Origin: Solanum dulcamara
Taxonomy: Eukaryota; Streptophyta; Magnoliopsida; Solanales; Solanaceae
Reading direction: 5' to 3'
NCBI RefSeq assembly: GCF_947179165.1
Contig: NC_077237.1
Coordinates: 83,862,341-83,926,340, forward strand
DNA: 64,000 nt
Both the position numbers and the translations under genes were made by a program. Every line of letters begins with the position of its first letter. Position 1 is the first letter of the stretch. The notes under the pieces are model-generated. The model did no database searches and was not told the DNA's origin. It saw only the letters and a list, made by a program, of their open reading frames with translations. Below, in pieces: positions 56,741 to 64,000 of this stretch.

Positions 56741-59100
56741 GTGGGCAGTGGGAGGAGAGTCAAGGGAGAGAAGGAGAGAGGAGAGATGAAAGATGAGAGA
56801 GGAATTTGTTAAAAAAAACAACATATAGTGGTTTATTGTAATTTTTTAAAACTATAGTACTAATATTTTATAAATATGTTGACATTTTTACCTTGTTTCA
56901 TAATTTTTCCTACTTTATTTGAATGATTATAGTCGTATGTTTTTAAAAAGGAAACTTTACAAATATTATAATTAGATATTCATTTTGTTAGAAGAATAAA
57001 CCCAATTTATAAACTCCGAAATTTCAAAATAGCAAATTGATTAACGTAAAATAAAACTTAAGAAAATTGAACCATTTCAAACTTTATTTAATTTGGTTTG
57101 AATTTGGATTTAACTTTACAAAAATGATTATTCCTCCACGGCAATAAGGAACTAAAAGATCTATTACTTTAATTTCTGTTTTATCCAAACCCCACGCCAC
57201 TACAAGGGGGCTTAAAAAAAATTTCCCATCCTTAGTGTATAGAACTTCTGTTTTTCTTTTGGTGATTTTTTTAAATATATTTTTCTGTCGTATTCGTTAT
57301 TTGTTATTTGTATTTATTTGTTATCTATTCGTTAATTGTTTGTTGTTTTTCTCAAATCGTTTTTAATTTTCTATTCTTATCTAACATTTTTTATGCGTTT
57401 ATACTTTTACTGAGCCGAAGATCTCCAGGAAACAACCGTCCTACCTTGGTCGGAGTATGATCTGCGCATATTCTACCTTCCCCAGACCCCGTATTGTGGG
57501 ATTTCACTGGGTTGTTGTTGTTGTATTTTTCTGTCATACCATATATTCAACATCTTTGCCTTTATAAGGTGAGGATAAGGCTAGAGTTAAACTCATATTT
57601 TTTGCTTTATAGATTTAATTTTAGAGATTTTTAGTATTTAACTCATTATATTCTTAAAGTTATAGGTTTATATTTATTATTTATTGTAATTTTTGTAATT
57701 TTTTACACTTAAAATTATTGAAAAACTATCTAACGAGACAAACATACTTATCATATCTGCTAAATCCCTCTTTCTGCTCTCCCCCTTCGCCCTCTCCCTC
57801 TTTCTATCGTTCTATCCATCTTTCTATCTATTTCTGCTCTTCCCCCTCACTCTCTCCTTTTTTTTTTCTCAATGGTAATTATACTTAGAGACAATTGATG
57901 AATGTATTAGTGTATATTTTGATACCAAATACATGTATCTATGCATGGATATACCTTATCACATATTTTAAAATTGGATATATGTATTTTTGATACTAGA
58001 TGCACACATGTTTCTATGTATAGATGCACTAGATATTTAATAGTAGATACACTGATGAAATTGATATTGAATACACTATATGAAATTGATATCAAAGACA
58101 CTGGATGAAATTGATTTTTGAATACACAAATATATGAAATTTGTAACTCAAATACATTGTGAGATACATATACATAAGAGAGGGACGAGAGAGGGAAATA
58201 GTTAGTGTATCGCATATACATAAAAATCACACTTGAATACAAATTACACCTAATTTAACTCACATATATACGAGATACATGTATCTATTCCGTCAGATAC
58301 ATATATTGAGAACAATATTTTTCAGGAAGAAAATGTAATTTGGGAAAAATTGTTTCAATATGTAATTAGCATCAATACTAATGTGCTTTGTGTTGTTTCC
58401 TCTAAAATTATAATCACGTTAAAAGTATTGGATTCAAATGAATTCCTTACCTTTGAACTACATCCATCCTTGGGTAAAACTGCGTATATATCATTCTTCT
58501 TACATTTCACTTTGTGCGATTACACCGAATACATCATTGTTATTGTTATCAAATATTGATGCCAAACTTTCCTTTGTTTTTCTGCATGTATGGACCTGAT
58601 TGACTTCAGGTCTTGGTATATATCAATTTAAAATACATGTGACTAACTATTGAAATGACTCATAACCAAATAATATTCCTTTTACAATGTTCACACCCCA
58701 TTTTTTCTCCTAGAAGTTTCTAAAAGAGATGTCACTAGCAAAAGTGAGAATATATTTTATTTACTGCTTTTATAACAAATTTGACTTAAAAGTCTTCTTA
58801 AATAACAGAAACTCATGTTACTAGTGGAAACTTTTTGAAAGATAAAAGTCTGGTTGTACCTAATGTTTTTTTGCCAATAAAAAGTGACTCAATTATATTT
58901 ATCAAAAAAAAACATATGGGTGGTCTTCAATAATTTTCTATTTATAAAATAAATTATTGGTTTGTATGCAGTGTTCCTAATGATTAATGGTCTTATTTAG
59001 GCAATTAGAGCCATAATTCCCCTTCATTCTGTAATTTTTTTGTCCATTGCAAGAATCCTGATGTCACTCTCTAAATGTGAACAGAATAATAAAAGAAACA
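56741..59100. other. AT-rich spacer with LINE tail and degenerate repeats
   Basis: No gene is supported. A LINE/SINE tail lies at 57290-57523. AGATACATGTATCT-like words recur near 57880-58310, as in 54500-54800. The open frames at 57907-58242 and 58350-58559 are low-complexity. Confidence 0.55.
57290..57523 (+). mobile_element. RTE-type LINE/SINE tail
   Basis: 234 bp with GAGCCGAAGATCTCCAGGAAACA, TCTGCGCATATTCTACCTTCC, CCCCAGACCCC and TTG repeats at the end. Flanked by a 12-bp duplication TATTTTTCTGTC (57278-57289 and 57524-57535). Confidence 0.8.
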
Positions 59101-59106
59101 ATAAAA

Positions 59107-59256
59107 GGGCAGTCCGGTGCACTTAAGCTCCCGCTATGCGCAGGGTCCGGGGAAGGGCCCGACCACAAGGGTCTGTTGTACGCAGCCTTACCTTGCATTT
59201 CTGCCAGAGGCTGTTTCCAAGGCTTGAACCCGTGACCTCCTGGTCACATGGCAGCA
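59107..59256 (-). mobile_element. Au-like tRNA-derived SINE, 5'-truncated
   Basis: On the minus strand it reads TTGCTGCCATGTGACCAGG, then AGGTCACGGGTTCAAGCC, which fits a tRNA-type B box. It ends in the CCGGACTGCCC 3' region followed by a T-rich tail (A-rich on plus). The layout is that of the Au SINE family of plants, remembered rather than searched. The first bases of the family, with the A box, are missing, so the copy should be transcriptionally inert. Confidence 0.72.
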
Positions 59257-59259
59257 ACT

Positions 59260-60690
59260 TTAAGATATGAAAATGATAAGAATTTGTGTTTATGATTTTC
59301 GATATCTGCATTGAAATTTGATTAAATTTAAATTCATGCGTTGCAGACCTATTTTTGATGATGGCGTTCCCAACAAGAGTTTTTTCCATTCTAACATGAG
59401 ATCTCTGATCATGGGCAGAGAAATCGCAATCATCTTACCGGAAACTATGTTTGGTGAATAAGAATTTGTTAAACGTGTTTAAAAAATTTGGCTAAAGGAC
59501 AAAAGCTCGTTTGGCTCAGCTAGATAAAGTATTCCAATTGTTTCAAGTTGTATGTCCTAGTTATTATTTGGAGTCAAATAATATTTTTTTTTATCAAGAT
59601 TATTTAAAATATTTTAAAAATATTTTTAATTGTTAATTATCGCGACTTAGAGTACTTTTATGTAGTTTTTAAATGTGAAAATTTTATTTTTAAAAAATCG
59701 AAATTGTTGCAAAGTCTCACATCAGATGAAAAAGGGATGAGTAATTTCTTTAATATAACTTAAATGATCCCTCATAAGCTAGCTTTTGAGATTGTGTTAA
59801 ACCCAATTATTTCCCGGGGCGCATTAACTTAGCCTAGACCTTATGTATGTGTTAAGAAAACTAGTAAATGCGTACAAATACTAAATTTCAAACACATTTA
59901 TCAGTACTTGAGAATGTGATTCTAAAATTTAAAATTTATAAAGTTCAAATTATAATTACGCGGGTGTTATTTTGGTTGGTCCTCCTTTATCATCTAGATC
60001 GTCAGCTTAAGTCTAAGGACCACTGAAATATAATACTTGGGTGCTACTTTTTATCTATAGAATTTGGAAGTCAGTTTTAGTGGCTATGGCTTGACGTAGG
60101 ATGGGATACATGATATACTCCTGTTTGTATCTTTGGGTCCATGATTGAGTTGGAAATAAATTTATAATGATTTTTCAAATCATTACACAAATGTTAACTC
60201 TTCTGATCAATCATGTTGCATAATTATAACTTATTACTTCCTTAGTCTCAATCAATGTGACAGTAAAATACTGGACATATAGTTTACGAAAGAAAGATGG
60301 ACTTTTAGAGGTAGTGGTCTAAAACAAGTCACAAAATGTTAAGAACTTTAAAGTTAAATTGGTATGACTTGTGTTGCTTGAACTTTCCAAAATTGATGCC
60401 GTATCTATGTCTGATCCTCGATAAATACATAGCTTTCAGAGTATCCGATTCACTTTGAACAACATAGAGTATGACACTTTTTTAAGACAGACTAAAAAGA
60501 AAAGTACAACACATAATTTAGGACGGAAGGAGTACAACTAAAGCAACTTTGACATGACAGATTGGGGGAAATGACAAAAGAAAGTTCCTTTTTGAGTGAA
60601 GCAGAGTTGGGAATTATTGCAAGCTTCCTTTTAACTTGCAAGTTGCAATTTCAATATCTAGGAAATATGGACAACTGATTGAGAAGTTGG
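59260..60690 (+). promoter_or_regulatory. Upstream region of the subtilase gene
   Basis: From about 59703 to 59830 there is an LTR/TRIM-like remnant (AAGTCTCACATCAGATG, CTCATAAGCTAGCTTTTGAG). From about 59905 to 60710 the sequence is repeated, with gaps, at 63345-64000, so this promoter was duplicated together with the gene. No other coding sequence was recognised. Confidence 0.6.
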
Positions 60691-60695
60691 ATCTC

Positions 60696-60703
60696 TATAT
60701 AAG
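60696..60703 (+). promoter_or_regulatory. TATA box of the subtilase gene
   Basis: TATATAAG lies 63 bp before the start codon at 60759, predicting transcription from about 60725-60735. It therefore excludes the in-frame ATG at 60636 as the start. Confidence 0.75.
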
Positions 60704-60758
60704 TAAACTAACGTATGTTCAAGAATACATCCCATCTTCTATTTTGTTCTTTAACAAT

Positions 60759-63029
60759 ATGGCTAACTGTATTGCCTTGTGCTTCTGGTTCCTTGCTACT
60801 ATATTTTTACCATTTTCCATGTCTAAGTCAGAAACTTATATCATCCATATGGATTTGTCAGCCATGCCAAAAGCTTTTTCTAGCCATCGTAGTTGGTACT
60901 TGTCCACTCTTGCTTCTATATCAGATAGCTCAAAATTTGGTTCTGTTAGTAACATAAATTCCCTTGTATATGCTTACACTAATGCCATTCATGGTTTTAG
61001 TGCAAGTCTTTCTCCTTCTGAGTTACAAGTTATCAGGAATTCTCCAGGCTATCTTTCTTCAACTAAGGACATGACAATTAAAATGGACACGACACATACG
61101 TCTCAATTCCTTGGCTTGAATTCCAATTCTGGTGCATGGCCAAAGTCAGATTATGGCAGAGATGTTGTAATTGGTTTGGTTGACACAGGGGTTTGGCCAG
61201 AGAGTAAAAGTTATAATGATAATGGGATGACTGATGTTCCATCAAGATGGAAAGGTGAATGTGAAAGTGGTACTCAATTTAATTCCTCTTTGTGCAACAA
61301 GAAACTCATTGGTGCGCGTTACTTCAACAAAGGGTTAATTGCTAGCAATCCGAATATTACCATCGCGATGAATTCAGCTCGTGACACAGAAGGGCATGGA
61401 ACTCACACGTCCTCCACAGCTGCAGGAAGTCGTGTAGAATCTGCATCTTATTTTGGCTATGCCCCTGGTGCTGCCACAGGCATTGCACCAAAGGCTCATG
61501 TGGCAATGTACAAGGCTTTGTGGGATGAAGGTACAATGTTATCTGATATTCTGGCTGCAATTGATCAGGCAATTGAGGATGGAGTGGATGTAATATCGTT
61601 GTCATTAGGCATAGATGGTCGTCCGCTATATGATGATCCGATAGCTATTGCTGCATTTGCTGCAATGGAGAAAGGTATATTTGTTTCCACTTCAGCTGGA
61701 AATGAAGGGCCTGATGATGAGAGTTTGCATAATGGAACACCTTGGGTTCTCACTGTTGCTGCTGGCACAGTCGACCGTGAATTTCTTGGGAGACTAACTC
61801 TAGGCAATGGAATTTCAGTCACTGGTTTATCCCTCTACCCTGGGAATTCAAGTTCAAGTGATAGCTCCATCGTTTTCCTCAATACATGCCTAGAGGATAA
61901 GGAATTAAAAAAAAATGCATACAAAATCGCGGTCTGCTATGACGCGAATGGATCAATAAGTGATCAAGTGTACAATGTAAGAAATTCAAACGTTTCGGGT
62001 GGTGTCTTCATAACAAACACTACTGAATTGGAATTCTACCTCCAAAGTGAATTCCCGGCTATGTTTTTGAACTTTCAAGATGGTGATAAAGTTTTGGAGT
62101 ACATCAAGAATAGTCCTTCACCTAAAGCAAGACTCGAATTTCAAGTGACACATCTTGGTGCTAAACCAGCACCAAAAGTTGCTGGCTATAGCTCAAGGGG
62201 ACCATCACAAAGCTGTCCTTTTATTCTCAAACCTGACCTGATGGCTCCGGGCGCATTGATATTAGCATCATGGCCTCAAACATTACCAATAGATGAAATT
62301 AACTCACAAAAACTTTACAGTAACTTCAACATTATATCTGGTACGTCGATGGCATGCCCTCATGCTGCTGGTGTAGCAGCACTTCTGAAAGAGGTACACC
62401 CCAAATGGAGCCCTGCTGCCATCCGCTCGGCCATGATGACCACAGCTGATGCATTGGACAACACACAAGGTCCCATCCGAGACATCGGTAGAAACAACAA
62501 TGCTGCTGATCCTCTAGCCATGGGAGCTGGCCATATCAATCCAAATAAGGCACTGGACCCCGGACTTATCTACGACGTTACACCAGAAGACTACATAAAT
62601 CTCCTCTGTGGTCTAGATTTTACATCCAAACAGATAAAAGCCATCACAAGATCCTCCTCATATGCCTGTTCCAACCCTTCATTGGACTTAAACTATCCAT
62701 CTTTCATTGGCTATTTCAACTATAACAGCAGCAAGTCGGATCCGAAACGGATACAAGAATTCAACAGGACAGTGACTAATCTTGGAGATGGCATGTCAAC
62801 ATACACAGCAAAATTGACCCCAATGGGTGAATATAAAGTTAGTGTTGCACCTGACAAGTTGGTTTTCAAAGAGAAGTATGAAAACCAAAGTTACAAGCTA
62901 AGCATAGAAGGTCCATTGCTAGTAGATAATTTTCTGGTTTATGGTTCTTTAAGCTGGGTTGAAACTAGTGGTAAATATGTTGTAAAAAGTACTATTGTTG
63001 CTACTACCATAAGAGTAGATCCTCTGTGA
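60759..63029 (+). CDS. Subtilisin-like serine protease (plant SBT1-type subtilase)
   Basis: Secreted pro-protease of family S8A. It is one uninterrupted exon of 756 aa, the usual length for plant subtilases. Layout: signal peptide (about 1-24), I9 propeptide (about 26-105), mature enzyme probably starting TTHTSQFLGL at 111, catalytic domain, PA-type insertion (about 340-470) and C-terminal fibronectin-III-like domain (about 650-756). Catalytic residues are all present: D142 (VDTGVWPES), H213 (GHGTHTSST), oxyanion N315 (SAGNEGP), S530 (GTSMACPHAAG). An in-frame ATG at 60636 would give 797 aa. It lies upstream of the TATA box, and only the 60759 start places a hydrophobic signal peptide at the N-terminus. 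It resembles Arabidopsis SBT1-group enzymes; substrate unknown. Flanking duplication indicates a tandem gene family. Confidence 0.95.
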   Translation: MANCIALCFWFLATIFLPFSMSKSETYIIHMDLSAMPKAFSSHRSWYLSTLASISDSSKFGSVSNINSLVYAYTNAIHGFSASLSPSELQVIRNSPGYLSSTKDMTIKMDTTHTSQFLGLNSNSGAWPKSDYGRDVVIGLVDTGVWPESKSYNDNGMTDVPSRWKGECESGTQFNSSLCNKKLIGARYFNKGLIASNPNITIAMNSARDTEGHGTHTSSTAAGSRVESASYFGYAPGAATGIAPKAHVAMYKALWDEGTMLSDILAAIDQAIEDGVDVISLSLGIDGRPLYDDPIAIAAFAAMEKGIFVSTSAGNEGPDDESLHNGTPWVLTVAAGTVDREFLGRLTLGNGISVTGLSLYPGNSSSSDSSIVFLNTCLEDKELKKNAYKIAVCYDANGSISDQVYNVRNSNVSGGVFITNTTELEFYLQSEFPAMFLNFQDGDKVLEYIKNSPSPKARLEFQVTHLGAKPAPKVAGYSSRGPSQSCPFILKPDLMAPGALILASWPQTLPIDEINSQKLYSNFNIISGTSMACPHAAGVAALLKEVHPKWSPAAIRSAMMTTADALDNTQGPIRDIGRNNNAADPLAMGAGHINPNKALDPGLIYDVTPEDYINLLCGLDFTSKQIKAITRSSSYACSNPSLDLNYPSFIGYFNYNSSKSDPKRIQEFNRTVTNLGDGMSTYTAKLTPMGEYKVSVAPDKLVFKEKYENQSYKLSIEGPLLVDNFLVYGSLSWVETSGKYVVKSTIVATTIRVDPL

Positions 63030-63344
63030 GAACAGAACTGATTAAAACACTATCTAATGAATAATTGTGGAGTAAAATTATGCATTTTTTTTCACTTAGT
63101 TAAAGACTAACTTGTTGATTGATGGATGAAAAGTTCAAATGATTATTTTTCTCTATCTTTAACAGTAGTTGGATTAATTTGAACTCAAAACATATAAGAT
63201 TGAATTATTGACAATTGAGGCAAATAATTATCCAAGACAAGACAGCTCAGCCATTTGTCTTTTGTTAAGAAGAAAATGGTCAATACATCATAAACTCAAC
63301 AAGAATTAATACAGACTAAAAACAAGATAATAAGTAATATAGAT
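63030..63344. other. Subtilase 3' UTR and spacer
   Basis: AT-rich sequence after the stop codon. No structure beyond the expected 3' UTR was seen. Confidence 0.55.
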
Positions 63345-64000
63345 ACTAAATTTACACAATTATTAGTATTTGAGGTTGCTGATCTAAAATCTAGAATCCA
63401 TAAAGTCTGCGTACATTATTTCAATTGGTCCTCCTTTATACAATTATTAGTATTTATCATCAAGATCATCAGCTTAAGTCTCTGGACCAATGAATATAAT
63501 ACTGGGGTAATACTTTTTACCTATAGAATTTGGAAGTTAGTTTTAGTGGTTATGGCTTTACGTATGATGGATACAGGATGCACTCCTGTCTTTATCTTTG
63601 GTTCCATGATTGAGAACTATGAGTTATGTTGCTTGAAGTTTCAGAAATGACTGCCACAATCGTGGAAGATCTTAAAAATGCATTGCTTTTGGAGTATCCT
63701 ACACACACTCCATGTTTTTTTAAAGAATCTGAGTCACATACACTATGACATTCTTTTGGGACAGACTAAAGAGAAAATTACGACACATAATTTGGGATGC
63801 AGGGAATACAACTAAAGCAACTTTTGAGATGATAGTGGGGCATTGGCAAAGACAGTTCCTTTAGAGTGAAGCAAAGTTGGAATTAATGAGGGCTTCCTTT
63901 TAACTTGCAACTTCAAAATATAGAAAATATGGACAACTGATTGAGAAGTAGGAAGAAAGGGAAAAACTTTGGCTTCTTACTTCTCCATATAAGTAAACTA
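63345..64000 (+). promoter_or_regulatory. Duplicated subtilase promoter (start of next tandem copy)
   Basis: Matches 59905-60710 in order. Examples are TTGGTCCTCCTTTAT, ATCAGCTTAAGTCT, ACCTATAGAATTTGGAAGT, TTTTAGTGGTTATGGCTT, AACTAAAGCAACTTT, TATGGACAACTGATTGAGAA and, at the very end, CCATATAAGTAAACTA against CTATATAAGTAAACTA. About 170 bp of the first copy are missing here. The TATA-like CATATAAG is at 63986-63993. No coding sequence is reached; a second subtilase start is expected about 50 bp beyond the window. Confidence 0.85.

Noticed and set aside
60636..60758. Upstream in-frame ATG giving a 797-aa subtilase
   Set aside because: It lies before the TATA box at 60696-60703, and the extra 41 residues are not a signal peptide. 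The ATG at 60759 starts a clear signal sequence.

Overview
The window is nuclear plant DNA, most likely from a Solanaceae species. Its genes have many short introns and AT-rich spacers. The Solanaceae assignment rests on the repeats: RTE-type LINE/SINE tails ending in TTG repeats, an Au-like SINE, and LTRs of the TGTCACGACCC and TGTAATGACCC types. All of this is by eye and memory; nothing was searched.

Five host genes lie on the plus strand: a cytoplasmic poly(A)-binding protein (2907-6611, nine coding exons, 665 aa); a mitochondrial ribosomal protein uL4 (24023-29838, eight exons, 305 aa, one GC-AG intron); an MBR/RHG1A-like RING-H2 E3 ligase (38605-42112, five coding exons, 695 aa, with leader introns carrying a long tandem repeat); a membrane-anchored RD-type receptor-like kinase with almost no ectodomain (45457-48628, seven exons, 498 aa); and a single-exon subtilase (60759-63029, 756 aa). 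The last 650 bp repeat the subtilase promoter, so a second tandem subtilase should begin just past the window edge.

Between the PABP and uL4 genes sits a nested retrotransposon block, 7893-23414. Ty1/copia element A (236-bp LTRs, target duplication AAAAC) was hit twice. A 3,048-bp solo LTR lies in its reverse transcriptase (13076-16123, duplication CTTGG), and related copia element B lies in its 3' LTR (17422-23299, 284-bp LTRs, duplication CCTTC). B's LTRs differ at one position and A's at three, so B is younger. Both are defective: A has a one-base frameshift plus the solo LTR; B has a 168-bp in-frame integrase deletion and one stop codon. Both carry an unusual primer-binding site that fits the anticodon arm of tRNA-Ile(IAU) rather than a tRNA 3' end.

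Other contents: a second solo LTR (51509-53814, duplication CCAAA), at least seven RTE LINE/SINE tails (six with recognisable target duplications), an Au-like SINE, two foldback elements of about 105 and 135 bp, a Tourist-like MITE, and a decayed plastid trnfM copy. The translation-related genes (PABP, uL4m) share telo-box motifs upstream. The five genes do not form a pathway; this is ordinary plant gene order expanded by mobile DNA.
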